DNA from: Advenella kashmirensis W13003 | GTDB lineage: Bacteria; Pseudomonadota; Gammaproteobacteria; Burkholderiales; Burkholderiaceae_B | Assembly: GCF_000506985.1 (NCBI RefSeq) | Contig: NZ_KI650979.1 | Coordinates: 2,294,710 to 2,358,709, forward strand | Direction of reading: 5' to 3' | Length of the DNA stretch: 64,000 nucleotides | Shown: positions 26,270 through 34,940 of the stretch, piece by piece | Numbering within the stretch: position 1 is the stretch's first letter | Layout of the letters: each line of letters starts with the position of its first letter | Notes under the pieces: generated by a model | What the model was told of the DNA's origin: nothing | What the model saw: the letters and a program-made list of their open reading frames with translations, nothing else | The model's database searches: none | Program-made: the position numbers and the translations under genes

Positions 26270-28168
26270 ATGGATACTGCCATGCACTCAGATTCCGCGC
26301 TGCGAGCGCCAACGTCTGTCGGTTCATCTGCATCCGGTGCCGCCAGATGGCTGGTCGCGGTGGACCGGGTACTCGGGCGTTGCATTGAGCTGGTCGCCGT
26401 TACCCTGATTCTTCTGGAAGTGGTCATCCTGTTTTCAGGGGTGGTAGCGCGGTACGTATTGCATGTGCCATTGGTGTGGACCGATGAATTGGCGTCCATT
26501 CTGTTTCTCTGGTTGTCCATGCTGGGTGCCGTCATTGCGCTGCGGCGCGGACAACACATGCGCATGACCGCATTCATTGATCGCGTATCGCCACATACTC
26601 GTTTGCTTCTTGAAGGATTCGCGCTATCTGCGTCCATGGCATTCCTGGTGCTGTTTCTGTATCCTGCTTTTGAATATGCCTATGAAGAGTCCTATATCGT
26701 GACGCCGGCGCTGGAAATCAGCAACGCCTGGCACGCTGCGGCCCTGCCGACCGGCATTGCACTCATGATATTGACGTCGGCAACCCGCATGGCCATGACG
26801 GCCAGCCGCAAGCAACTGTTCACCAGTCTGGGCGTGACGCTGGCCCTGCTGGCTGCTTTCTGGCTGGCGCAACCCTGGCTGATGGAGCTGGGCAAATTCA
26901 ATCTTGTGATCTTCTTTGTGATTGTTGTGGCTGCCGGTGTTTTCTCGGGTGTGCCTATCGCGTTTTCCTTTGCGCTGGCGACCTTCGGCTACCTGACGCT
27001 CACCACGCAGACGCCTATCGTGGTCATGGTAGGACGACTGAATGAGGGCATGTCGCATTTGATTTTGCTGGCGGTGCCATTATTCATTTTTCTGGGGGCG
27101 CTCATTGAAATGACGGGCATGGCCCGGGCCATGATCCAGTTTCTGGCCAGTTGCCTTGGGCGGGTGCGTGGGGGACTGTCCTATGTGCTGATCGGTGCCA
27201 TGTATCTGGTGTCCGGCATTTCGGGGTCAAAAATTGCTGACATGGCCGCAATCACACCCGTGTTATTCCCGGAGATGGAAAAGCGCGGCGCAAAAAAAGG
27301 CGAACTCGTCGCGCTGCTATCTGCCACAGGCGCGCAGACCGAAACGATCCCGCCTTCTATCGTATTGATTACCATTGGTTCGGTCACGGGCGTATCGATT
27401 GCCGCACTCTTCACTGGAGGGATTCTGCCGGCAGTTGTGCTGGGCTTATGTCTTTGTGTGGTCGTCGGCTGGCGCTATCGTGGCGAGAACATGGCCCAGG
27501 TGCCCAAAGTCCCCGCACGCGAGATTTTTCGTTTGCTGATGATTGCTTTGCCTGCCATCTCTTTGCCGTTCGTGATACGGGCTGCAGTGGTGGAGGGCGT
27601 GGCGACCGCAACTGAAGTTTCGACCATCGGTGTGGTGTATTCCGTTGTTCTGGGACTGGTGGTTTATCGGCAGTTTGACTGGAAACGCATTACACCCATC
27701 CTGGTGGAGACGGCAACGTTGTCTGGCGCCATCATGCTGATCATCGGTTGCGCGACTGCCATGGCGTGGGCGCTCACTCAGTCGGGTTTCTCAAGTGACC
27801 TGGCGGCGCTGATGGCGGGGGTGCCGGGAGGCGGCTACGGTTTTCTGATTATTTCGGTGATTGCATTCATTATCCTGGGCAGCATTCTGGAAGGCATTCC
27901 GGCCATTGTGCTGTTCGGGCCACTGCTTTTCCCCGTTGCGCGTGCATTGCATATTCATGATGTGCATTATTCCATCGTCGTCATTTTTGCGATGGGCATC
28001 GGGCTGTTCGCGCCGCCCTTCGGCGTAGGGTACTACGGCGCCTGCGCCATCAGCAAGGTCGACCCATCAGAAGGCATGCGGCATATCTGGGGTTACGTCG
28101 TCGCACTGCTGGTGGGCTTGATGATTGTGACTTTCGTGCCCTGGATATCAACGGGTTTTATTAAGTAA
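26270..28168 (+). CDS. TRAP transporter membrane protein, fused DctQ-DctM
   Basis: Fusion of the small (DctQ, residues ~25-195, four helices) and large (DctM, from ~205, about twelve helices) TRAP membrane subunits; about 632 residues from ATG 26270. In-frame ATG 26282 is an alternative, and upstream in-frame starts inside dctP are rejected. DctQ is marked by VVARYVLHVPLVWTDELAS, DctM by GVPIAFSFALATFGYL, SGSKIADMAAITPVLFPEM and GATGAQTETIPPSIVLI-like segments. Import is driven by the sodium or proton gradient. Translation is probably coupled to dctP. Confidence 0.93.
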   Translation: MDTAMHSDSALRAPTSVGSSASGAARWLVAVDRVLGRCIELVAVTLILLEVVILFSGVVARYVLHVPLVWTDELASILFLWLSMLGAVIALRRGQHMRMTAFIDRVSPHTRLLLEGFALSASMAFLVLFLYPAFEYAYEESYIVTPALEISNAWHAAALPTGIALMILTSATRMAMTASRKQLFTSLGVTLALLAAFWLAQPWLMELGKFNLVIFFVIVVAAGVFSGVPIAFSFALATFGYLTLTTQTPIVVMVGRLNEGMSHLILLAVPLFIFLGALIEMTGMARAMIQFLASCLGRVRGGLSYVLIGAMYLVSGISGSKIADMAAITPVLFPEMEKRGAKKGELVALLSATGAQTETIPPSIVLITIGSVTGVSIAALFTGGILPAVVLGLCLCVVVGWRYRGENMAQVPKVPAREIFRLLMIALPAISLPFVIRAAVVEGVATATEVSTIGVVYSVVLGLVVYRQFDWKRITPILVETATLSGAIMLIIGCATAMAWALTQSGFSSDLAALMAGVPGGGYGFLIISVIAFIILGSILEGIPAIVLFGPLLFPVARALHIHDVHYSIVVIFAMGIGLFAPPFGVGYYGACAISKVDPSEGMRHIWGYVVALLVGLMIVTFVPWISTGFIK

Positions 28169-28232
28169 TCCGGATGCACCAGAAGAATTCATTACCCCAC
28201 GCACTGTTTTTATCAAAAAGCTGGAACATAAC

Positions 28233-28772
28233 ATGAGCATTTTTTTTGGCGAAATTCGTCAGCTGGGATATGTCGTTGATGATATCGAAGAGGCGATGGC
28301 CTATTGGAGCGATACCCTGGGTGTCGGGCCCTGGTATTACAACCCCAAAGTACCTATTCGCAATTATGAGTACGATGGAAAGGCCTATGAGCCGCATAAT
28401 TCCGTGGCACTGGCCAATTCGGGTTTTGTGCAGGTCGAGTTGATTCAAACGCGTAATGATGTCCCTTCCATGTATCGGGATTTTCGTCAGGCCGGCCGTA
28501 CTGGCTTGCAACATGTGGCTTACTGGACCGAGCAATATGACGCCGATCTGGAGCGCCTGCTCAAGCAGGGATTCAAGCCGCGCATGAGTGGCGAAGTGGG
28601 TGAACAGGGACGGTTTATTTACTTTGACACAGAATATCATCCTGGCACGGTCATTGAGTTGTCGGAAGTGGCAGGCCCCAAGGGGCGGCTGTTTGATCTG
28701 ATCCGCGAAACAGCGGAGAACTGGAATGGACAGCAGGCCGTCAGGCCGTTTCCGGACCTGGATACATTATGA
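28233..28772 (+). CDS. VOC-superfamily metalloprotein (glyoxalase-like)
   Basis: 179-residue protein of the vicinal-oxygen-chelate fold, with two beta-alpha-beta-beta-beta modules. Candidate metal ligands sit at the classical places: Q10 (RQLGYVVDDIEEAMAYW), E69 (VQVELIQ), H94 (LQHVAYW) and E142 (VIELSE). Such enzymes stabilise an enediolate and include epimerases, isomerases, lyases and dioxygenases. Its stop overlaps the start of the RuBisCO-like gene (ATGA), so it belongs tightly to that pathway. An isomerase or epimerase step that forms the 3-oxo acid is an attractive guess, not a demonstrated role. Confidence 0.85.
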   Translation: MSIFFGEIRQLGYVVDDIEEAMAYWSDTLGVGPWYYNPKVPIRNYEYDGKAYEPHNSVALANSGFVQVELIQTRNDVPSMYRDFRQAGRTGLQHVAYWTEQYDADLERLLKQGFKPRMSGEVGEQGRFIYFDTEYHPGTVIELSEVAGPKGRLFDLIRETAENWNGQQAVRPFPDLDTL

Positions 28773-30043
28773 GTACCCAGGACGTTCTGGCCCGATATGC
28801 GGTGGAAACGCCTTTTGAGCCGGCCAGGGTCGCTGAAATCATGGCTGGCGAGCAATCTTGCGGCACCTTTACCCGCGTTGCCGGAGAAACCGATGAACTC
28901 AGGCAACGGGCCCGTGCCACGGTTTGCGCGGTTCGCGAGCTTGCTGCAGCCGATGTTGCCAGTCTGCCCAATGCATGGCTGGAGCGCAGAGGTGTTAAGG
29001 GTCCATGGCGTCGCGCCGAGATTGATATTTCATTCCCCGTCGCCAATTTTGGTGCAAATCTGGCCACGCTGGCTGCGACCGTTTCGGGTAATTTGTATGA
29101 TCTGGGCGAAGTGACCGGACTGCGCCTGGAATCGCTGACCCTGCCATCGTCATTTCGAATGCAATTTGAACTGCCGCGGCTTGGTGTGGATGGAACCCGT
29201 GCCAGTATAGGTGCCAGCGATGGCGCGATGGTCGGCACCATTATCAAGCCCAATGTCGGCCTGACTGCGCAGCAGACGGCTGAGCTGGTCAAAACCCTGT
29301 GTGAGGCAGGTGTTGATTTCATCAAGGACGATGAAGTATGCGCCAACCCTGCACATGCGCCGCTGGCAGAGCGGGTTCCGGCGGTGATGGCGGTAATACG
29401 TGAGCATGCGCAGCGTACCGGGAAAAAAGTCATGATGGCATTCAATATTAGCGACGATCTGGACGCCATGCGACGCCATGCCGATCTGGTCCGGCAGCAG
29501 GAGGGCACCTGCGTCATGGCCAGCCTGAATTACTGCGGTTTTTCAGCCATTCAAAGCTTGCGGCGGACTACGGAGCTGGCTGTGCACGGTCATCGCAACG
29601 GCTTTGGTGCGCTATCGCGGCATCCTTTGCTGGGGATCGGTTATCAACCCTATCAGGCAATGTGGCGACTTGCCGGCGTGGATCATATGCATGTGCATGG
29701 GCTGCAGGGAAAGTTTTCACAACCCGATAGCGAAGTTGTTGATGCTGCGGCTGTTTCCCTGGGCAGAATGTCCGATAGCGTTGATGATCGGGTGCTGCCG
29801 GTGTTTTCGTCGGGTCAGTGGGCCGGGACGGTTCCTGCAACCTGGCACGCAGTTCAAAGCCAGGATCTGCTTTTTATGTCGGGTGGCGGTATTCTCGCCC
29901 ATCCCATGGGGCCGGCGGCAGGTGTAGTCAGTCTTCGACAGGCCTGGGCCGCGCAGCAGGAAGGTGTTTCTCTGGCACATTACAGTCGCAATATGCCGGA
30001 ATTGAAGGCGGCGCTGGATTTTTTCGGTGCCTCGCAATCATGA
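28769..30043 (+). CDS. RuBisCO-like protein (form IV type), probable 3-oxo acid-sugar phosphate decarboxylase
   Basis: 424-residue homologue of the RuBisCO large subunit. Aligning by eye to spinach numbering, most active-site residues are kept: E28 (E60), T33 (T65), N108 (N123), K160 (K175), K186/D188/E189 of FIKDDE (carbamylated K201, D203, E204), H275-R276 (H294-R295), H308 (H327), K315 (K334) and S371 (S379). The second lysine of the KPK motif is N162 in place of K177. This is not a carbon-fixing enzyme: no small subunit or phosphoribulokinase is near. With the adjacent DUF1537 kinase it resembles OiaX, which decarboxylates 3-oxo-isoapionate 4-phosphate. It overlaps both neighbours by four bases. 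Confidence 0.9.
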   Translation: MSTQDVLARYAVETPFEPARVAEIMAGEQSCGTFTRVAGETDELRQRARATVCAVRELAAADVASLPNAWLERRGVKGPWRRAEIDISFPVANFGANLATLAATVSGNLYDLGEVTGLRLESLTLPSSFRMQFELPRLGVDGTRASIGASDGAMVGTIIKPNVGLTAQQTAELVKTLCEAGVDFIKDDEVCANPAHAPLAERVPAVMAVIREHAQRTGKKVMMAFNISDDLDAMRRHADLVRQQEGTCVMASLNYCGFSAIQSLRRTTELAVHGHRNGFGALSRHPLLGIGYQPYQAMWRLAGVDHMHVHGLQGKFSQPDSEVVDAAAVSLGRMSDSVDDRVLPVFSSGQWAGTVPATWHAVQSQDLLFMSGGGILAHPMGPAAGVVSLRQAWAAQQEGVSLAHYSRNMPELKAALDFFGASQS

Positions 30044-31398
30044 GCCTGAAGTTCGGCTGGTATGGCGATGATTTCACTGGTGCAACCGATACGCTGGCTG
30101 TCGCGGCACGCTCGAACTTGCGCAGTATCCTGTTTCTGGATGTTCCCACGCAGAAGCAGTTGTCGCGCGTCGGCCCGCTTGAGGCCATTGGCATTGCCGG
30201 TACTGCCCGCTCCATGTCCGGGCTGCAAATGCAGGCATCGTTACCCAGGGTGGGACGTTTCTTCCAGGAAATGGCAGTTCCGGTTCTGCATTACAAATGT
30301 TGTTCCACTTTTGACAGTGCGCCGAACGCAGGCAGCCTGGGCGAAGCCATTCGCATTCTGGGGCAATATGTCGGAGCGCCATGCGCATTGATCGTGGGCG
30401 GACAGCCCGATATTGGCCGCTATTGTTGCTTTGGCAATCTGTTTGCCTCGGCCGGCAGTTCCAGTGATATTTATCGCATCGATCGGCATCCGACCATGCA
30501 GTGTCATCCGGTCACACCGATGGATGAAGCCGATTTGCGATTGCATTTGAAATGCCAGGGCATGCAGGACGTGTTCAGCGTTCCTTACACGGCTTACAGG
30601 CAGCAGCCGGCTGCGTTGGACGAGCAGGTGGATCGCGCCAGTGATCATGGTCGCAGCGACATGGGAAAGATGGGTCGGGCTGTGTTGTTTGATGTGTCCG
30701 ATAACGCTCAGCTCACCCATATTGGGCGACAAATCCAGCGCCTGGCCAAACGGTATAACACAGCCCTGGTCGTCGGTTCGAGTGTTGTTTTACAAGCGGT
30801 GGCCGCTCATTGGGGCGATGATCAAAATCACGATGCTTCAGAGATATCGTTGCCAGAGGCCAGCACGCGCAAAAAGGCAGGTGGACCGACATTTGTGTTG
30901 GCAGCAAGCCTGTCTCCCGTGACCGCAGCCCAAGTGGCAACGTGCCACTCATATGAAAAAATCGCATTGCAGGCGCGAACGCTGCTGGTCGACGCAGCGT
31001 ACCGGCAGGCGCAATGCCGGAAAATCTGTGATTTACTGGCCAAAAAACGTCATGTATTGGCTTATGTCGATCAACAGAACGGACGCGATCCAGGTATCGA
31101 TTCGGGCGACCTTGCCCAGGGTACGGCACAGTTTGTCCGCGACGTGATGCACGGACTGGCAGAACGTGGCATTCGCCTGGGCCATCTTGGGATCGCGGGA
31201 GGGGACACATCGAGCCAGGCGGTGGCACGATTGAATGTCTGGGCCTTGTCCTATTCAAGAATACTGTCGCCGGGGGTGACCGTTTGCACCATGCATAGCG
31301 ACGATGTCATGCTGGACGGGCTTGAAGTGATGCTCAAGGGCGGTCAGATGGGAACCGAGGACGTGTTTGAAAGGCTGTTGTTGCGGCCAGAGGACTGA
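30040..31398 (+). CDS. DUF1537 four-carbon acid sugar kinase-family protein
   Basis: 452 residues from the ATG at 30040, which overlaps the RuBisCO-like gene stop; an upstream in-frame start at 29818 lies inside that gene and is rejected. The N-terminal sugar-acid domain starts with GWYGDDFTGATDTLA (Asp pair typical of the family), and the C-terminal ATP domain has GIAGGDTSSQAVARL near residue 390 and KGGQMGTEDVF near the end, where other members often have a KPGN-type motif. Characterised relatives phosphorylate 3-oxo-tetronate, D-threonate or 3-oxo-isoapionate (OtnK, DtnK, OiaK). Here it should supply the phosphorylated substrate of the RuBisCO-like protein. OiaK-like is the best guess. Confidence 0.9.
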   Translation: MSLKFGWYGDDFTGATDTLAVAARSNLRSILFLDVPTQKQLSRVGPLEAIGIAGTARSMSGLQMQASLPRVGRFFQEMAVPVLHYKCCSTFDSAPNAGSLGEAIRILGQYVGAPCALIVGGQPDIGRYCCFGNLFASAGSSSDIYRIDRHPTMQCHPVTPMDEADLRLHLKCQGMQDVFSVPYTAYRQQPAALDEQVDRASDHGRSDMGKMGRAVLFDVSDNAQLTHIGRQIQRLAKRYNTALVVGSSVVLQAVAAHWGDDQNHDASEISLPEASTRKKAGGPTFVLAASLSPVTAAQVATCHSYEKIALQARTLLVDAAYRQAQCRKICDLLAKKRHVLAYVDQQNGRDPGIDSGDLAQGTAQFVRDVMHGLAERGIRLGHLGIAGGDTSSQAVARLNVWALSYSRILSPGVTVCTMHSDDVMLDGLEVMLKGGQMGTEDVFERLLLRPED

Positions 31399-31501
31399 TT
31401 CAGTATTTTTTGAGATGTCGCTCTGCCGAAATGACAATTGCATTAATGCGCCAATCACCGTAACATGGTAGATGCCAATCCATACAAAAAGGAGCAGCAT
31501 C

Positions 31502-31708
31502 ATGACTGATCATATCTATAAACATATTGAGCTGACAGGATCCTCCAAAACCAGCATCGAAGAAGCCGTCAGCAATGCACTTGCCAAAGCCAACGAGACG
31601 GTGCGCAATATCCAGTGGTTTACCGTTACCGAGACGCGAGGTCATGTAGTGGACGGCAAGGTTGCGCATTGGCAGGTCACCATCAACGCAGGATTTACAC
31701 TGGATTGA
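31502..31708 (+). CDS. Dodecin-family flavin-binding protein
   Basis: Small protein of 68 residues from ATG 31502, chosen because AAAGGAGC precedes it (an ATG at 31472 does not). Dodecins assemble as hollow dodecamers that store or buffer flavins. The family pattern is clear: [35 protein letters not shown] and [18 protein letters not shown] (in parts). It stands alone, about 100 bases after the kinase gene, and is probably a separate unit. Confidence 0.93.
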   Translation: MTDHIYKHIELTGSSKTSIEEAVSNALAKANETVRNIQWFTVTETRGHVVDGKVAHWQVTINAGFTLD

Positions 31709-31740
31709 ACTGGGGGTTTGCCAGTTGCAATCAAGCAATA

Positions 31741-31788
31741 GCGCCCGTACAGAGTGTGCCTTGGTACGGCTTCCCATGTGTCGGGCGC
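31741..31788. other. Alternative hairpins downstream of dodecin
   Basis: GCGCCCG (31741-31747) can pair with CGGGCGC (31782-31788), while the overlapping CCGTAC (31745-31750) can pair with GTACGG (31764-31769). The two stems exclude one another. There is no T-run on either side, so it is not a plain terminator for the converging dodecin and dehydrogenase genes. Confidence 0.35.
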
Positions 31789-31817
31789 GCAAGATTCTCA
31801 CCCCCGCGACGCGTCGT

Positions 31818-32717
31818 TTATTGAGGTCGGCGTTCTGCAATTAGTTTATACATGACCGTATGATCTGTCGGCCCATGACTGGCAGCAGCGTGATGCCATA
31901 ATTTGCCTATTTCTTCTCCCAGCGGTAGCGCCTGCCCCATGTTCTCGGCAAGATCTAATGCAATACCTACGTCTTTTGCCATTAACTGAAGTGAGAAGCC
32001 GGAATTGAATGTTCCGGAAAGAATGAATTGTTTTACTTTGTAGTCGGTAGCGCTATTTTTGCCAGACGACCGGTTGAGCACGTCCGTCATGAGTGACAGA
32101 TCCAGTCCAAAACGTTCCGCCACCAACAAGGCTTCTGTCGCAGACACAAAACTGACGGCGGCAATATAATTATTCAACGCTTTTAATGCGTGACCGCAAC
32201 CATTTGATCCGACGTGCGTGATGCTCCCCATCAGAGACAGCAACTCAGATACTTCTTTGACCTTCCCGGGATCGCCACCGGCCATGATTGTTAGCATGCC
32301 GGTCATTGCTTTTTTTACGCCACCAGAGACGGGCGCATCAATTAAACTAATTTGCTGCTCTTCCAGCTGCTTTGCAAGTTCACGTGTTCTGACCGGATTG
32401 GAAGAACTCATGTCGATAATGAGCGATGACGGTGGCAAAATATTAATTAATCCGTCGGTGTCTGAGGTTCCGAGCACGACAGACTCAACGGCGTTGGAGT
32501 CTGGAAGCATCAGAATGACGACACCAACATCGTCGGACAGATTTTTGTATGTCTGTAACGCTTTTGATTGCGGGTGTTCTGCGACGAATTTTCTGAGATG
32601 ACCGTCTGACATATCAGACACTTCCATCGACAGTCCCGCATGATAAAGCCGGGATGCCATAGGGTAGCCCATCGCGCCTAAACCGATAAAGCCGATTTTT
32701 CTTGAAGGTGTTGGCAT
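31818..32717 (-). CDS. 3-hydroxyisobutyrate/tartronate semialdehyde dehydrogenase-family protein
   Basis: NAD(P)-dependent beta-hydroxyacid dehydrogenase of 299 residues. Start at ATG 32717, preceded by AGGAGG; it overlaps the stop of the preceding gene by one base (TAATG). Motifs: Rossmann loop GFIGLGAMGYPMASRL at the N-terminus, the substrate motif DAPVSGGVKKA, and the catalytic lysine in GHALKALNNY. Last gene of the iclR-bug-carboxymuconolactone decarboxylase-like operon on the minus strand. It probably reduces or oxidises a small hydroxyacid made in that route. Confidence 0.9.
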   Translation of the reverse strand: MPTPSRKIGFIGLGAMGYPMASRLYHAGLSMEVSDMSDGHLRKFVAEHPQSKALQTYKNLSDDVGVVILMLPDSNAVESVVLGTSDTDGLINILPPSSLIIDMSSSNPVRTRELAKQLEEQQISLIDAPVSGGVKKAMTGMLTIMAGGDPGKVKEVSELLSLMGSITHVGSNGCGHALKALNNYIAAVSFVSATEALLVAERFGLDLSLMTDVLNRSSGKNSATDYKVKQFILSGTFNSGFSLQLMAKDVGIALDLAENMGQALPLGEEIGKLWHHAAASHGPTDHTVMYKLIAERRPQ

Positions 32718-33094
32718 TAAATGGCCTCCTGAGAAAATACGTCGCGCGCGAGCCGAAAGCATTCAAGACCTGCAGGCACACCGGCATAGACGGCGACCTG
32801 CAGGAATATTTCGACCATTTCTTCTTTCGTGACGCCATTATTCAACGCACCCTTGATGTGAAGTTTGAGTTCGCTGGGCCGGTTAAGTGCAGCAATCATC
32901 GCCAAATTCAGCAGGCTGCGTGTTTTCCGTTCCAACCCGGGACGCCCCCAAACCTCTCCCCAGCAATACTGGGTCACAAACTCCTGGAAGGGCATGAAAA
33001 AATCGTCGGCATTTTTCATGGCAGTATCGACTGCACGGTCACCTAACACTTCCCTGCGAATTTTCATTCCTTTGTCAAACAGCTCTTTATTCAT
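32717..33094 (-). CDS. Carboxymuconolactone decarboxylase-family protein (PcaC-like)
   Basis: 125 residues from ATG 33094, preceded by AAAAGGA; an in-frame start at 33124 has no ribosome site. The helical fold and the motif ELKLHIKGALNNGVTKEEMV followed by YAGVPAG match gamma-carboxymuconolactone decarboxylases, the AhpD/PcaC superfamily. No redox CxxC motif of AhpD is seen, favouring the PcaC side. It follows a bug gene (27-base gap) and is coupled to the dehydrogenase. Other protocatechuate genes are absent, so it may act on a related beta-keto or lactone acid. Confidence 0.88.
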   Translation of the reverse strand: MNKELFDKGMKIRREVLGDRAVDTAMKNADDFFMPFQEFVTQYCWGEVWGRPGLERKTRSLLNLAMIAALNRPSELKLHIKGALNNGVTKEEMVEIFLQVAVYAGVPAGLECFRLARDVFSQEAI

Positions 33095-33120
33095 GTCATT
33101 CCTTTTCAAAAATAGTGATA

Positions 33121-34128
33121 TCAACGTACAGCTAATTGGCGGGCGGTAATGATTTTTTCCCAGTGACTGGACTCGCGCTGAATGTCATCAGTGAACTGTG
33201 GTGGCGGACTTGCGACGATCTCTACCCCCATTTTGCGAAATCTGGCGACGGTCTGCTCATCGCTTAGAACATGATGGCAATCCTGATATAGCTTCTGGAT
33301 GATCTCCCGTGATGTACGTGCAGGTGCCATCAATCCAAACCAGGCGAGATTTTCGAAGTGATCCAGCCCGGACTCCGCCATTGTTGGAATGTCCGGCAGG
33401 ATAGGACTTCGCTGCAGACTGGTGATGGCGATCGCACGCAAGCGTGGTGACGACAGCTGACCGGATACGACGGAAATATTGCCTACCGCGAACTGTACTT
33501 GTCCTGCCATGAGGTCCGGATAAATTCCCCCTTCGCCTTTGTAAGGAATATGCGTAGCTTCCAGGCCTGCTGCGTAGAGAAACTGTTCGGCGGCCATGTG
33601 CGTCTGACTGCCAATCCCTGCGGAGGCATAATTGACCGATCCAGGCTTGCTTTTAAGTACCGCTATAAATTCCTGGAGCGTTTGAGCGGGGAAATTGGCA
33701 TTCACTACGAGAACGTGCGGGCTGCTTACCAACTTCGTAATGGGAATGAAATCGGTTTTGCCGTTGAATGGAAGTGATTTATACAGATATTGATTAACTG
33801 TCAGAATGCTGCCGGAAGGAACCAGCAATGTATAACCGTCAGGGTCCGCTTTTGCTGCGAAAGCGGCGCCAACGTTGCCTCCCGCACCGCCTTTATTTTC
33901 CACTACGACAGGTTTGCCCCATAATTCGGATAGCTTTTGAGCTACCAGGCGTGCTGCGATGTCTGCACCGCCACCAGCGACAAAAGGAACGACGAATTTG
34001 ACGGGGCGATCCGGGTATCCGGAAGTGCCGGCAAAAACCGTCTTTGTCAGGCCTGGCGATGCCGCAAGCGGTAAAGTAGCTGCCGAGAAAATCAATCGTC
34101 TGCGTGTGCTGCTTATTCTGTTTTTCAT
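33121..34128 (-). CDS. Bug/TctC-family periplasmic substrate-binding protein (3)
   Basis: TTT-type receptor of about 335 residues. The ATG at 34128 fits the AAAGGAGATGGAG ribosome region better than the ATG at 34134. The export signal begins STRRRLIFSAATLPLAA and looks twin-arginine-like, unlike most other copies here. Ligand loops: VVPFVAGGGADIAAR and NKGGAGGNVGAAF. It is the second gene of a minus-strand operon after iclR (26-base gap), and the enzymes after it are a PcaC-like protein and a hydroxyacid dehydrogenase. Confidence 0.93.
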   Translation of the reverse strand: MKNRISSTRRRLIFSAATLPLAASPGLTKTVFAGTSGYPDRPVKFVVPFVAGGGADIAARLVAQKLSELWGKPVVVENKGGAGGNVGAAFAAKADPDGYTLLVPSGSILTVNQYLYKSLPFNGKTDFIPITKLVSSPHVLVVNANFPAQTLQEFIAVLKSKPGSVNYASAGIGSQTHMAAEQFLYAAGLEATHIPYKGEGGIYPDLMAGQVQFAVGNISVVSGQLSSPRLRAIAITSLQRSPILPDIPTMAESGLDHFENLAWFGLMAPARTSREIIQKLYQDCHHVLSDEQTVARFRKMGVEIVASPPPQFTDDIQRESSHWEKIITARQLAVR

Positions 34129-34154
34129 CTCCATCTCCTTTGTTAGTGCACGTA

Positions 34155-34940
34155 CTATTCCCGCAATATTTTTCCAATCCGGTCGGCGTAGACGCGCATG
34201 GTAGATATCATTTCGATAACGTCCTTCTCCGTTTTCTCATTTGACGATACATACAGTCCGAGTGCTGCCAGAATATTTTTGTCCTGATCGAAAATCGGAA
34301 CCGATGCGCCTATAATGCCTTCCAGGTAGCCTGCCGTATTGATTGAGTAGCCGTCTTTTCTGACTTGCAGGATCTTTTTCCTCAAACCCTCGGGCGTCGT
34401 GATCGTGTATTTCGACATTTGTTTCCACGGACCGGTTGCCAGGTATTGGTCCAATAATCTGTCGCTCATACCGGCCAGAAAAACATGGCCCACCGCGCTG
34501 GTATGCAGGGGGACGCTCATGCCTGACTGAATATGCTGAGCACGAGTGGCTGCTTCAGAGGTCACCACAAACTGTACGTACCCCATCGACATGACTGAAA
34601 TGTTCGCCGATTCTCCAGTTCGCCGGGAAAGACCGGTTAACAGAGAACGAATAGGTGCATATGCTGATGTCGAGGTCAGCATTAGATGCGCCAGCGAAGC
34701 CATTTTTGCAGAAAGACAGTATTTCCCGGGGTAAGGGGATCTTTGAATCAGGCCTAATTGCTCGAATGACTGGAGATATCTGTTTACGGTGGGACGCGGT
34801 ATTTTCAGCATGTTGACAATGTCGGACACGGAGACCAGTCCGAGGTGCGCAAACAAATCCAGGAGCGCGAAAGCGCGACCCAGTGGACTGCTGTTTACTG
34901 CAATCAAATCCTCTTTTTTTTGCGTATTCTGTTTCTTCAT
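34155..34940 (-). CDS. IclR-family transcriptional regulator (2)
   Basis: 261 residues: winged helix at residues ~15-75 (SPLGRAFALLDLFAHLGLVS, IPRPTVNRYLQSFEQLGLI) and an effector domain beyond. First gene of the minus-strand operon with bug, the PcaC-like gene and the dehydrogenase, and divergent from a second bug gene at 35290. Repeated ATTGAATGTT sequences in the AT-rich gap (35046-35055, 35105-35114) could be its sites. Confidence 0.92.
   Translation of the reverse strand: MKKQNTQKKEDLIAVNSSPLGRAFALLDLFAHLGLVSVSDIVNMLKIPRPTVNRYLQSFEQLGLIQRSPYPGKYCLSAKMASLAHLMLTSTSAYAPIRSLLTGLSRRTGESANISVMSMGYVQFVVTSEAATRAQHIQSGMSVPLHTSAVGHVFLAGMSDRLLDQYLATGPWKQMSKYTITTPEGLRKKILQVRKDGYSINTAGYLEGIIGASVPIFDQDKNILAALGLYVSSNEKTEKDVIEMISTMRVYADRIGKILRE

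Noticed and set aside
29818-30039. Upstream extension of the DUF1537 kinase
   Set aside because: Falls inside the RuBisCO-like gene; the ATGA overlap start at 30040 begins exactly at the family's GDDFTGA region.
28769-30043. RuBisCO-like gene as a sign of autotrophic CO2 fixation
   Set aside because: K177 position is Asn, and there is no small subunit, phosphoribulokinase or cbbR near; the neighbours are sugar-acid catabolic.
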